DNA of 64,000 nucleotides from an uncultured Candidatus Saccharibacteria bacterium (GTDB lineage Bacteria; Patescibacteriota; Saccharimonadia; Saccharimonadales; Saccharimonadaceae), in contig CAPNAV010000001.1 of assembly GCA_948663575.1 (NCBI GenBank), positions 5,801-69,800 on the forward strand, read 5' to 3'. The number at the start of each line of letters is the position of its first letter. Position 1 is the first letter of the stretch. The notes beneath the pieces are model-generated. The model did no database searches, was not told the DNA's origin, and saw only the letters and a list, made by a program, of their open reading frames with translations. Below are positions 35,546 to 45,249 of this stretch, piece by piece. Both the position numbers and the translations under genes were made by a program.

Positions 35546-36298
35546 TTACCCCTCCTCTGAATAGCTTCTCAATATCTCAATTAAGTCGCTTGCAGTTTCT
35601 TGACTATCGTCACGTACATTCTTAATGCGGTTATTAATCGACTCAAGAGACGTATCTAGTAGTCTTTGGGCTACACTCAACATCTCTGCATTTTTATTCA
35701 AGACATCACGCTCCTTTTGTTCGTCGGGAGCCACATCGTAAGTTTCGCACGAGTTAACGATACTCAGAACCATTCTACACATCTTGCGCTCCAGCTTATC
35801 GAGCACTTCCATGGTGTCTTTCAGGTATCTTGCGCCGTTTGTTTTAATTAAAAAGTTTTGTTTCGCTTGGATGCGATCCATCTCTTCCAACTGATTTAAG
35901 CAAACCGCGATAATACCTCGAAATTGAGGCTTCTCGATATCTAACTGGATCAGCCGTTCTTTAGTCAACACTGGATTTTCGCTATCAACAGCATAGGCTT
36001 CGATAATCTTTGACCTTTGTCTAGCTTGATCGCGCTTTTCTTTGACGATACGTCTCTCCTTGCGCCATACTTTGGCTACGGGAATAATCGCCACTGCAAT
36101 CATTGCTAAACCAACTACTAAAATAATAGTCGCGCCGACTGGCATTTTCATATAATTCTTGATGCCAAGAGTGAGAATCAGTCGATTTTTGAGCGGTAGG
36201 GAAAACCTTGAGATTAAAAAAGTTAAATCCGCAATTCCGCCAAACGCCAGAAAAATGCCGCCAATTCTAGAGCAAACATTTTTGACACCTTTTTGCAT
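35546..36298 (-). CDS. XpaC-like membrane protein
   Basis: 250 aa. Two hydrophobic helices near residues 10-30 and 55-75, then a helical cytoplasmic part with KFLRE-type segments (GARYLKDTMEVLDKLERKM) as in XpaC (5-bromo-4-chloroindolyl phosphate hydrolysis family). Bacillus xpaC is next to a telA gene, as here. Assignment rests on layout and partial motifs. Stop is one base from the start of the VWA gene downstream. Confidence 0.55.
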   Translation of the reverse strand: MQKGVKNVCSRIGGIFLAFGGIADLTFLISRFSLPLKNRLILTLGIKNYMKMPVGATIILVVGLAMIAVAIIPVAKVWRKERRIVKEKRDQARQRSKIIEAYAVDSENPVLTKERLIQLDIEKPQFRGIIAVCLNQLEEMDRIQAKQNFLIKTNGARYLKDTMEVLDKLERKMCRMVLSIVNSCETYDVAPDEQKERDVLNKNAEMLSVAQRLLDTSLESINNRIKNVRDDSQETASDLIEILRSYSEEG

Positions 36299-36309
36299 TT
36301 TCTCACCTC

Positions 36310-37131
36310 CTAACTGTTAAGGTTCTTAACCGCATCGGTTGCAGTATCCTTGGCTTGTTGCAGAACTTGCTTAAGTATGTCCAAGCTGACGACAGCCGTA
36401 GAAACGTCTGTCGTATTCTGCGCTGCACTTGCATCTTTGGCGGTTTTGGGCCAGTTTCTCACGATTCCTTGCAGCTCCATAATCATGTCGTTAACGCCGC
36501 TATTTTGGATAGCTTGCGCTAGCTGCATGTCAGATTCGCGTGTTTGCTGGATTAAAATCGACGCTTGTTGGCAAATACTGCGCGTCAACCTCAAACTCTG
36601 CAATCTTTCCTCGAAAGCGTCCAAGGCTTGATGAAGATTACCATAGTTCATTGCGTCGGCCTGTGATCCTGTAGCTTCCATCTTTTGACGAAGCGTTTCT
36701 AGATCATTGGTTCGCGCTGATTCCAGCTCCAGTTGTCCGACTGTAATGCGATCATCCAGCTTGTCGAGGCAGACTTTGCACTCATCTTGATATAACCGAT
36801 CTAAGGCTCTCATTTTTCGCAGCAAACCAATTCTGCCAACATCAAGATCGTCAACCAATCCAGCCAGCTTATGGGCTGTCCGGCGACTCTTTCTGCGAGT
36901 GTTGCAGTTATCGCTTTGCATGGCGAGCTGGAGAGTTTGCACGATATCTGACAATGTTGTCTCGATACCCGTAAGGCAATTATTCGCCACGACCTCCTGG
37001 GTCCTTTTCACGAATCCCTTTGCTTCTTTTTGCAAGTCTACGCCATAGGTTGCCACGCTCACCAGGTTTTGCCAGTCTATTATCCCCTCCTTCTTTGTTC
37101 TGGCATTGTCAAAATTAACTTCACTCATTTC
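36310..37131 (-). CDS. TelA-like (toxic anion resistance family) protein
   Basis: 273 aa, nearly all helical, with heptads and the QAIQNSGVNDMIMEL segment near the C-terminus; this suits the TelA/YaaN family. Motif support is moderate, context support good (XpaC-like neighbour). The ATG at 37131 is chosen over upstream starts because GGTGGG precedes it. A promoter TTGACT / 17 bases / TATTGT lies at about 37210-37240. Confidence 0.55.
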   Translation of the reverse strand, partial: EMSEVNFDNARTKKEGIIDWQNLVSVATYGVDLQKEAKGFVKRTQEVVANNCLTGIETTLSDIVQTLQLAMQSDNCNTRRKSRRTAHKLAGLVDDLDVGRIGLLRKMRALDRLYQDECKVCLDKLDDRITVGQLELESARTNDLETLRQKMEATGSQADAMNYGNLHQALDAFEERLQSLRLTRSICQQASILIQQTRESDMQLAQAIQNSGVNDMIMELQGIVRNWPKTAKDASAAQNTTDVSTAVVSLDILKQVLQQAKDTATDAVKNLNS

Positions 37132-37316
37132 ATCACATCCCACCTTTCTTAGAATCATGAGCATCAACCAACCAGCCAGCCTCTTGAAGGCTAGCACTGT
37201 TACCATATTACAATATCACGACATACAGGATAAGTCAATTAGCAGGGAATTGACGCAGCAAAAAGCGCCGCAGCCAAAGCCACGACGCCTAATGTTGTTA
37301 CTGTTACTGAAAAAAG

Positions 37317-37547
37317 CTATGCCACAGACCATTCCTCGACACTCTTGGTGTAAGCCTGCTTGAGAGCATTAGCCAGCGCAACCTCACCTTCAGCCATACA
37401 TCTGCGCATATTGTTGCGCTCTTCGAGGCCTTTGCGATGAACTTCAGTGATACGGTCAATCGCTTCGATAAGAATATTATTACACTCAAGGATATCTGAG
37501 GGGTTAATATATCCCATTTCGGATTGTCTCGCTAAACTCCGCTTCAT
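37317..37547 (-). CDS. Small helical hypothetical protein
   Basis: 76 aa, amphipathic helices (ILIEAIDRITEVHRKGLEER). ATG at 37547 with a GGCGGG just upstream. It is divergent from dnaE; the two promoters must overlap within 26 bases. May be an accessory of the TelA operon downstream, but has its own stop and about 185 bases separate them. Confidence 0.4.
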   Translation of the reverse strand: MKRSLARQSEMGYINPSDILECNNILIEAIDRITEVHRKGLEERNNMRRCMAEGEVALANALKQAYTKSVEEWSVA

Positions 37548-37573
37548 CCCGCCACGTATGCTATAATCGTTAT

Positions 37574-40500
37574 ATGACCGAGGTAACCAAAGATTCAGAA
37601 CCACTAAAACCTAGTGATTTTGTACATCTTCATAACCATACGCATTATTCTTTGCTTGACGGTCTTACTAAAATCCCCGAGCTAGTCAATTTCGTCAAAG
37701 AAAAGGGCATGGAAGGTGTTGCCGTGACTGATCACGGTACTATGAGCGGCTTAGTAGAACTCTATAAAGAGTGTAACGCTGCCGGAATCAAGCCGGTACT
37801 CGGCCTCGAAGCTTATGTTGCCGCACGCAACAAGGAAGATCGTGACCCCGCTCATGATAAGCAGCGCTTCCATATTACTCTGCTCGCTATGAACAACGTG
37901 GGATTCGAAAACCTCTGCCGTCTCATGACTGACGCCGAAATTCACGGAAAGTACTACAAACCGCGCATCGACCACAAAATCATGGCCGAATATAATGAAG
38001 GCATCATCTGTCTTTCTGGGTGTGCTGGCTCAGAAATCTCCGAGGCGATTCGTGCGCATGACGAAAAGCGTACGATGGAACTCGTTGAGTGGTATCATAG
38101 CATCTACGGCGACCGTTTTTATCTAGAAATGCAAGATCATGGTCATCCCGATTCGCCGACACACTGGGATGTTCAGACGGATATTAATACCAAACTCCAA
38201 GAAATCTCCAAACAAACTGGTCTACCACTCGTGGTCACTTGTGATGCTCACTACCTCAAGCATGAAGACCAAGATGCTCATGAGGTTTTGCTTTGCGTCG
38301 GCACTGCCTCCAATCTCTCCAACCCTAACCGTATGACTCTTAAGGATTTCGAGCTCCACGTAATTCCGCCAGAAGACATTATTGAGCGCTGGGGTAAAGA
38401 TTTCCCAGAAGCCGTGCGCAATAGCCGCCGCATCGCTGATCGTTGTGACGTTGATCTGCAGCTTGGCCGTATCTTGATTCCAAAGTTCCCAGTGCCTGAG
38501 GAGGCACTTAAGAAGCTAGAACTCGACGATGTTGCCAATGCTACTTCTCAGCAGCTCGAAAAAGCTTATCTTGATGAACTCGTTTTTCAAGGGCTCGTCT
38601 ATCGTTATTGTGGTTATAAGCTTAAGGATACTGTTGACCTTAAAATCGCCGAATGCCGCAAACTGCTCGAAGAGGTTGACAAAACTCCTGAGCGCGCCGA
38701 GGAGAAACTTAAAGTCTTGCCGCGCATCGACTATGAGTTGAGTGTGGTCGATAAAATGGGTTATAATGGCTATTTCTTGATTGTGCAAGACTTTATCAAC
38801 TGGGGTAAATCGCAGCGTATTGTTTATGGCCCCGGTCGTGGTTCGGCGGCTGGTAGTATTTTGGCGTATGCGCTTAGGATTACTGAGCTCGATCCGCTGA
38901 AATACGACCTGCTTTTCGAACGTTTTTTGAATCCAGACCGTATTTCTATGCCTGATATTGATACCGATATCCAGGATACGCGCCGCGACGAGGTAATCGA
39001 ATATTGTACTCATAAATACGGCGAAGGCCGAGTTGGGAACATCGTGACCTTTGGTAAAATGATGGGTAAAATGGCCGTGCGTGATGTCGCCCGCGTAATG
39101 GAAGTGCCATATGCAGAGGCCGATCGTCTCGCCAAGCTCGTCCCCGATCCTGAGCAGGGGCATCATGTGCCGATTGGCCGTGCTATTAAAGAAGTTCCCG
39201 ATTTGCAAAATGAATACGAGGGCAACCCGACCTCTCACGAAGTTCTGGATTTTGCCGAACGTCTCGAGGGAACCATCCGTAGCCATGGCGTGCATGCTTG
39301 TGGTGTCGTGATTGCGCCTGACGATCTTGTCAAGTTCCTTCCGATGGAAGTTAGTGCCAAGGGGCCACTCACTACCCAATATCCTGGTCCCCAGATCGAG
39401 GAGCTCGGCCTGCTCAAGATGGACTTTCTAGGCCTATCCAACTTATCCGTGATCAATAACGCTCTTCGTATGATCCGCAAAGTCTATCATGAAGATGTCG
39501 ACATGTATGCGTTGCCGCTTGACGATGAGGAAACATATAAACTCCTCCAGCGCGCCGAGACCACAGGTGTTTTCCAGCTGGAATCTGCCGGCATGAAGCG
39601 CTATCTTCGCGATCTGCAGGCTAACCGTTTTGAGGATATCATCGCTATGGTGGCCCTTTATCGCCCGGGGCCGATGCAGTTTATCGATAGTTTTATTCGC
39701 CGCAAACACGGCGAGGAACCAATCACCTATCTACATCCCGGGCTAGAAAACTCCTTGAAAGACACCTACGGCATTATGATCTACCAGGAGCAGTTCATGC
39801 AGATTTCACGCGAGTGGTGCGGCTTTACGGGTGGCCAAGCTGATACTTTGCGTAAGGCGGTCGGTAAGAAAAAGGTAGACCTCATGAATAAGGTTAAGCC
39901 AGAGTTTATTAAGGGTGCCGTCGAAATTGGTGGCGCCACCGAAGAGATCGCCGAACAATTCTGGACTGAGCTACTTGATTTCGCGAACTATTGTTTTAAC
40001 AAGTCTCATGCCGCGTGTTATGGATTGGTGGCGTATTGGACTGCCTACCTAAAAGCACATTACCCAGACGCTTTTATGGCCGCCCTTATGACCGCTGATA
40101 TGCGCTCAACCGATCGTCTTGCCATTGAAATTACCGAATGTAAACACATGGGGATTCCTGTGCTTGGTCCAGATATCAATGAGTCATATGGCGATTTCGG
40201 TATTGTCGGTCAAGAAAAGAAAATTCGTTTTGGTCTTTCTGGTATTAAGAGTATGGGTAAGGCTCTAGTCGAAGAATTCGTGATTCCTGAACGCGATAAA
40301 AACGGCCCCTTCAAAAGCGTTTGCGACTTTGCCTCAAGGGTAAACTCCAGCAAATTCAATAAAAAATCTTGGGAAGCCGCCATTAAAACCGGTGCTTTTG
40401 ATCGTTTTGGTGATCGCAGCGATCTGCTGTTTAATCTTGAGAATATTCAGGCTTACGGAGCGAAGCGTCAAAAAGACGCTGCTAGCGGCCAGACTGATCT

Positions 40501-41419
40501 ATTCGGCGCAATGGGCGACGCTGGTGCGGTTCCAGAACCAGAAATCAAAGCTTCCCCAACTAAAGTCTCCGAAAAGGAGCAGTTGCTCTGGGAACGCGAC
40601 CTCATGGGCCTTTATATTTCCAGTCACCCGCTCGATAAATATGATGTTTATTTCGAGGAACAGACGCACCCATATGAGTTAGTGACCGCTGAAAATGATG
40701 GCAAGTTAGTCACTGTTGGCGGCATCATCAGCGCCGTTCGCACTATTATGACAAAAAGTAATACCCGCATGGCCTTTGTGAAACTCGAAAGTAAAACCTC
40801 CGAACTAGAGTTTATCGCCTTTCCCAGCCTCTATGAGACTATTGGCGCGAAGCTCGTCCAAGACAACGTCGTCAAAGTTGTCGGTCGTGTCAACGCCAAG
40901 GACAAAGATGGCAATATTAGTAGCGAGATTAAGATTATTGCAGATAGCGTTGAAATCATCCCCGACGAAACTCTTGAGAATTATCAGTCGACCGGCCAGA
41001 AACTCCCCATGCCTAAAGACGCTCCTGCTCCTGCTCGCGGTCGCCGTGGCGCCTCGCGCGCCAGTGGTGTTGGTGGCGGCAGCGGTGGATATAGCCAAGG
41101 TGGCGCCCGTTTCGCTAGCACCCCTCGCCAAAACACTCCTGCCACTGACGATGATGCTCCTCCGCGCGTCATCACTCCGCCCAAAGATCCTCGTCGCGAG
41201 CGTCTCTATGTTCTGGTTGAAGACCCCAACGATTCCAATCGTCTCTCCGAGATTCGCCGTCTTTGTGAGTTGAACCCAGGGGTTCAAGAAGTCGTCCTAG
41301 TACTCAAAGATTCCGATGGTAAACGTCCTATTCGCCTCCCCTTCCGCGTTGATGTTACTGATGAGCTTACCAAACCGCTAGCCGACCTCCTCGGCGATCA
41401 ATGTGTCAAGGTAAAATAA
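37574..41419 (+). CDS. dnaE: DNA polymerase III alpha subunit
   Basis: 1281-aa replicative polymerase. PHP domain HLHNHTHYSLLDG (residues about 16-28), palm motifs GPGRGSAAGS and MPDIDTDIQDTRRDEV with catalytic Asp residues, YQEQFMQI fingers region, helix-hairpin-helix, and an OB domain (TVGGIISAVRTI). A Gly/Ser/Ala-rich linker (about residues 1150-1210) precedes the C-terminal domain. TATAAT (37562-37567) ends 6 bases before the ATG: leaderless. Confidence 0.98.
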   Translation: MTEVTKDSEPLKPSDFVHLHNHTHYSLLDGLTKIPELVNFVKEKGMEGVAVTDHGTMSGLVELYKECNAAGIKPVLGLEAYVAARNKEDRDPAHDKQRFHITLLAMNNVGFENLCRLMTDAEIHGKYYKPRIDHKIMAEYNEGIICLSGCAGSEISEAIRAHDEKRTMELVEWYHSIYGDRFYLEMQDHGHPDSPTHWDVQTDINTKLQEISKQTGLPLVVTCDAHYLKHEDQDAHEVLLCVGTASNLSNPNRMTLKDFELHVIPPEDIIERWGKDFPEAVRNSRRIADRCDVDLQLGRILIPKFPVPEEALKKLELDDVANATSQQLEKAYLDELVFQGLVYRYCGYKLKDTVDLKIAECRKLLEEVDKTPERAEEKLKVLPRIDYELSVVDKMGYNGYFLIVQDFINWGKSQRIVYGPGRGSAAGSILAYALRITELDPLKYDLLFERFLNPDRISMPDIDTDIQDTRRDEVIEYCTHKYGEGRVGNIVTFGKMMGKMAVRDVARVMEVPYAEADRLAKLVPDPEQGHHVPIGRAIKEVPDLQNEYEGNPTSHEVLDFAERLEGTIRSHGVHACGVVIAPDDLVKFLPMEVSAKGPLTTQYPGPQIEELGLLKMDFLGLSNLSVINNALRMIRKVYHEDVDMYALPLDDEETYKLLQRAETTGVFQLESAGMKRYLRDLQANRFEDIIAMVALYRPGPMQFIDSFIRRKHGEEPITYLHPGLENSLKDTYGIMIYQEQFMQISREWCGFTGGQADTLRKAVGKKKVDLMNKVKPEFIKGAVEIGGATEEIAEQFWTELLDFANYCFNKSHAACYGLVAYWTAYLKAHYPDAFMAALMTADMRSTDRLAIEITECKHMGIPVLGPDINESYGDFGIVGQEKKIRFGLSGIKSMGKALVEEFVIPERDKNGPFKSVCDFASRVNSSKFNKKSWEAAIKTGAFDRFGDRSDLLFNLENIQAYGAKRQKDAASGQTDLFGAMGDAGAVPEPEIKASPTKVSEKEQLLWERDLMGLYISSHPLDKYDVYFEEQTHPYELVTAENDGKLVTVGGIISAVRTIMTKSNTRMAFVKLESKTSELEFIAFPSLYETIGAKLVQDNVVKVVGRVNAKDKDGNISSEIKIIADSVEIIPDETLENYQSTGQKLPMPKDAPAPARGRRGASRASGVGGGSGGYSQGGARFASTPRQNTPATDDDAPPRVITPPKDPRRERLYVLVEDPNDSNRLSEIRRLCELNPGVQEVVLVLKDSDGKRPIRLPFRVDVTDELTKPLADLLGDQCVKVK

Positions 41420-41691
41420 TGACGAATATAGAATATCAAGTCAAATCGGATGATGCTACGATAATTGGTGAAATTACTTGGGCGGCAAGTGAACAATTTA
41501 GTGAACTTACAGGGCGAACATATCATCTTGATAAAATGGAGGCGGTTCAAATCGACAAAATACCAGATTTATCTCCTGTCGCCAAGCTTCTCCTTTCCGC
41601 TGTGGCGGGTGCGATTATTCAGTGCCTTCTAGATCAGAATATCCCAGTCGAACGTATCTTTTCCACGGGAACTTTCCGAATTGCCAAATAA
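41419..41691 (+). CDS. Small hypothetical protein translationally coupled to dnaE
   Basis: 90 aa; one moderately hydrophobic helix (LLLSAVAGAIIQCLL). The ATG overlaps the dnaE stop (TAATG), so it is expressed with dnaE. Family unknown. Confidence 0.6.
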   Translation: MTNIEYQVKSDDATIIGEITWAASEQFSELTGRTYHLDKMEAVQIDKIPDLSPVAKLLLSAVAGAIIQCLLDQNIPVERIFSTGTFRIAK

Positions 41692-41694
41692 CTA

Positions 41695-41723
41695 TTGACA
41701 AAATTAACAATCTGTGCTACAAT
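41695..41723 (+). promoter_or_regulatory. Promoter of the 41799 gene
   Basis: TTGACA (41695-41700), 17-base spacer ending TGTGC, TACAAT (41718-41723). Confidence 0.85.
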
Positions 41724-41798
41724 GAAAGAATAGGCTGTTTTTAGGCCTACGTAACTGTTAACTTTTTGTTCTCAAAAATTGTTTTAGGAGGGTAAAAC

Positions 41799-42425
41799 AT
41801 GAAAATGAAGAAAATTGTAGCTATTATCGCTGGATGTCTGGTTATTGGTGGTATTTTAGGGTATGTTGGATTCAATAAGCTTACCAAGGATGCTACGTTT
41901 ATTGATAGTCAGTATCCTACGACCAACGACAATCAGGCTGGCGAAGTCTTGAATAGTCTGGTAGATCCAGTGGACCGCGACTACGATGAGATAGTCAATG
42001 AGCTTTATCGCATCTGCTTCAACCAGCCGGAAACCTTAGCGTCAACGCTGACTGGTTTTCCGAATGCGCTAAAAGCTGCCGGATGTGAAAAGACTGATCC
42101 CCTTGAGTTAGAGGACATCTTTAATCATGAAGAATCCGTTTACGATCAAAATCAGCTCCTCTGGCTGCTCCGTGATATCCTGGAAAGGCCAACCACGAAG
42201 TATTCTATTAGTTCATACAGTGGTAGAGCAAAAATCATGGGTATGGTCAAGATTGACGAAAGTCTGCCGTCGTCACCGCAAAACATTACTTTGGCCTGGT
42301 TTGTCGATACCTTTGATCAGGCGCGAATCCTCCAGGTGGAGGTGCTATGTGCTGACGGTAGTTACGATACGGCATATTTACATCTCGGTAGTGGTTTTGG
42401 CCGGTTCGAACCTTTGTCGGATTAG
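41799..42425 (+). CDS. Membrane-anchored hypothetical protein
   Basis: 208 aa. N-terminal helix (IVAIIAGCLVIGGILGYVGF) anchors an acidic outer domain. No family recognised. GGAGGG sits 6 bases before the ATG. The leader shares GTTAACTTTTTGTTC (41757-41771) with the 33671 gene. Confidence 0.65.
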   Translation: MKMKKIVAIIAGCLVIGGILGYVGFNKLTKDATFIDSQYPTTNDNQAGEVLNSLVDPVDRDYDEIVNELYRICFNQPETLASTLTGFPNALKAAGCEKTDPLELEDIFNHEESVYDQNQLLWLLRDILERPTTKYSISSYSGRAKIMGMVKIDESLPSSPQNITLAWFVDTFDQARILQVEVLCADGSYDTAYLHLGSGFGRFEPLSD

Positions 42426-42496
42426 CGCGAATGAAGTCTAGCCACAACTGCAGTCCTACAGTAATGTAAAAAAACAAAAAGTTTTCCATCAATAAA

Positions 42497-42519
42497 CCCC
42501 GGTCATTCTTTGACCGGGG
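42497..42519. terminator. Bidirectional terminator between the 41799 gene and eno
   Basis: CCCCGGTCA/TGACCGGGG 9-bp stem between convergent genes, with modest T/A flanks. Confidence 0.8.
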
Positions 42520-42539
42520 CGTCTCTTTCTTCAGATTAC

Positions 42540-43835
42540 TTACAAGGCACCGAACGGCTCCGCCAGCCTCAAATCTGGGCGATCCTCCGCAATACGCATC
42601 AATTCGTTGTATTTGCAGATTCGCTCTGAACGCGATAGGGAACCAGTCTTGATCTGGCCAGTTCCGAGGCCAACTGCCAGATGCGCGATACTCGTATCTT
42701 CGGTCTCGCCAGAGCGGTGCGACATAACAGTGTTAAAACCAGCCGCTTTTGCCATCTTGACTGCGGCAATCGTCTCGGTCAGTGTGCCGATTTGATTTGG
42801 TTTAATCAAGATAGCATTACCAGCTTTTTCCTTAATGCCTCGCTCGAGCAGTTTTACGTTCGTCACAAACAAGTCATCACCGACAATTTGAATTTTGTCG
42901 CCTAGGCGCTCGGTTAGCATCTTCCAACCTTTCCAGTCATGCTCATCCAACCCGTCCTCAATCGAAACTACCGGATAGTTCTCAATCATCCAAGCATACC
43001 AATCTATCATGTCGCCAGACGTCTTCCAGGAGCCGTCGGTTTTGAGTTCATAATGATCATGATTCCAAAACTCCGACGCAGCTACATCTAAGCCAATCAC
43101 TATATCTTGTCCAGGCGTATAGCCAGCCGCTTCGATTGCTAACAAAATGCACTCAAGCGGTTCATTATTGCCATCGCGTACTTTTGGCCCATAACCACCC
43201 TCATCGCCCACGGTCGCGGTATATCCACGGTCTTTTAGGACGCGCTTCAGAGCGTGAAAAGTTTCCGCGCCCATACGCACCGCCTCACCAATCGAACCTG
43301 CGCCTCGCGGGATAATCATATATTCTTGCAAATCCGTGCACCAATCTGCATGCGCGCCACCGTTCATGACGTTCATCATCGGTAGGGGCAAGCACATATC
43401 TCGAGTTGTGCCAGCAATAGCCGCAATGTATTGATAAAATGGTAGATTCTGCGCTTTCGCCGCAGCCTTAGCCGTTGCAAGAGAGACCGCTAATATGGCG
43501 TTTGCACCTAATTTACTTTTGCTCTCGGTGCCATCCAGTTCGAGCATTAATTTATCAACCTGATCTTGATCAGCTGAATTTCCTACCAACAAGTCATGGA
43601 TATTGTGATTCACATTCCAAACGGCCTTCGCAACACTCTTTCCGTTGTAAAATTTCGGATCCCCATCGCGTAGCTCCAAGGCCTCGCCTTCGCCAGTTGA
43701 TGCACCGGACGGTACGATAGCTCTCGCCGCATGCCCGGACGACAAAAATACGTCGGCCTCAACCGTTGGGTTACCACGACTATCGAGTACTTGTCGTGCC
43801 TTGATATCTCTAATCACAAAATTCTCTTTCTCCAT
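42540..43835 (-). CDS. eno: Enolase
   Basis: 431-aa glycolytic enzyme converting 2-phosphoglycerate to phosphoenolpyruvate. ARQVLDSRGNPTVEADV start, GDEGGYGP, metal ligands in SIEDGLDEHDWKG and GDDLFVTN, catalytic Lys in ILIKPNQIGT, and SHRSGETEDTSIAHLAVG. TATAAT (minus 43843-43848) is 7 bases before the ATG: leaderless. Confidence 0.98.
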   Translation of the reverse strand: MEKENFVIRDIKARQVLDSRGNPTVEADVFLSSGHAARAIVPSGASTGEGEALELRDGDPKFYNGKSVAKAVWNVNHNIHDLLVGNSADQDQVDKLMLELDGTESKSKLGANAILAVSLATAKAAAKAQNLPFYQYIAAIAGTTRDMCLPLPMMNVMNGGAHADWCTDLQEYMIIPRGAGSIGEAVRMGAETFHALKRVLKDRGYTATVGDEGGYGPKVRDGNNEPLECILLAIEAAGYTPGQDIVIGLDVAASEFWNHDHYELKTDGSWKTSGDMIDWYAWMIENYPVVSIEDGLDEHDWKGWKMLTERLGDKIQIVGDDLFVTNVKLLERGIKEKAGNAILIKPNQIGTLTETIAAVKMAKAAGFNTVMSHRSGETEDTSIAHLAVGLGTGQIKTGSLSRSERICKYNELMRIAEDRPDLRLAEPFGAL

Positions 43836-43905
43836 ATGTTAAATTATAGCACGATTTTATTTTGGCTTAGGCTTTTTGTGATATAATCAAAAGCAAAGGA
43901 GGGAA

Positions 43906-45237
43906 ATGGAAGATAAACCGACGATCAACCCAAATAATTCCAACATCAACAACGACAAAGCCAACAATTCGAATACAGCAAACCATGAACAAGAGCATTC
44001 CACTCAGCCCACTTCGGCTACTTCCTCATCTCAGCCTGCTATTGAAAAAGATGACGTCGTGGTGATGGGTACGGAAAATAACCAGCCAGCCGTCGTCGTT
44101 ATGAAACCTCCCAAAAAGAATAAAGCTGGTATCATTGCAGCTGTCGTCTTTATTGTCTTGTTCTTATTGGCGAGCGCTTGTCTCGCTGCGTGGTATTTCA
44201 TGGTTTATAATAGCCCTGAGAACGTTGCCTTAGATGCCGTGCGCCAATTTATCTCAGCTGAAAACATTATCACTGAGGGAAATATTCGTATTGCTGATGT
44301 TGATACTTCGGACGATCATTTTGTCGCTACGCTTAATTTCACATCACTATCTAATCACATCCCCGAGTCGGTTAATGTAGTCCTTAATTTTAGCGAGCGT
44401 GACTCAAACGATAGAGTAATTGATGATCATGAGATTGAACTTGATCTTGGCGTTGCCGTTATGGTTGATGGCGTGTTCTATGTTCAGGTCAGTAATTTAG
44501 CTGACGCTTTCGATAAAATCATCTACGCTGAGGGTGTTGACTATTCGGAATATCAAGCCATGGTTGATCTAGCCGAGGAAATTATCGAGCTAATCGATAA
44601 TGAATGGTGGCGAATTTCGTATGATGAAGTTGCCGAAGAGATTGATAGTAGCTATCTCACCAGTGCTAGCCAGCTCCAAAGGTGCATTATCGACGTAATC
44701 AATCAAGATTACTCCGCTGAATTTATTGATATATATAATAATAATCGTTTTCTAAATGTTAAGGTAAGCGACGATATTGCAGAGATTCAAGGTAATTCGC
44801 TCTATGATGTCACTATAGATTCCACTAAAATGGCGGATTTTCTCAATCGCGCCACTGAATCCTCTGCTGCTGAAGACATCCTTGCTTGCTATAATAATTT
44901 CAAAGAATCTACGGAATTCAATTCCGATGACAAGAGCCCTCTAGCGATAGCCGATATTCCAGAACTTTCTTCTGAAGACATTGATGATATTCTCCCAGAT
45001 AATTTGGTCTTAACGATGAGCATCTCTGACTTTAGCCATCGGTTGCATTCTGTAGAGGCCGAGCTTGTAAGCGATGATGCTTCGATATCTGGCAGATTAA
45101 ACTTTAGCTACGTCGATAACACTGTCTCTGCTCCCGCTAGCTACCGCTCTGTTACTGAATTATTCGATGAAATCGCAGAAATTATTAATGATTATTTTGA
45201 ACTCCCAAACGATAATCTTGAGGAAGGCATTTTCTAA
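43906..45237 (+). CDS. Membrane-anchored hypothetical protein, gene pair with the FtsA-like gene
   Basis: 443 aa. Cytoplasmic N-terminus of about 78 residues rich in Asn, Ser and Thr, a single helix (AAVVFIVLFLLASACLAAWY), then a large acidic outer domain. No domain recognised. AAAGGAGGG precedes the ATG; TATAAT lies near 43881-43886. Ends 12 bases before the FtsA-like gene, so they are probably co-expressed and may act together in division (inference). Confidence 0.7.
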   Translation: MEDKPTINPNNSNINNDKANNSNTANHEQEHSTQPTSATSSSQPAIEKDDVVVMGTENNQPAVVVMKPPKKNKAGIIAAVVFIVLFLLASACLAAWYFMVYNSPENVALDAVRQFISAENIITEGNIRIADVDTSDDHFVATLNFTSLSNHIPESVNVVLNFSERDSNDRVIDDHEIELDLGVAVMVDGVFYVQVSNLADAFDKIIYAEGVDYSEYQAMVDLAEEIIELIDNEWWRISYDEVAEEIDSSYLTSASQLQRCIIDVINQDYSAEFIDIYNNNRFLNVKVSDDIAEIQGNSLYDVTIDSTKMADFLNRATESSAAEDILACYNNFKESTEFNSDDKSPLAIADIPELSSEDIDDILPDNLVLTMSISDFSHRLHSVEAELVSDDASISGRLNFSYVDNTVSAPASYRSVTELFDEIAEIINDYFELPNDNLEEGIF

Positions 45238-45249
45238 CTGAGGTGTAGT

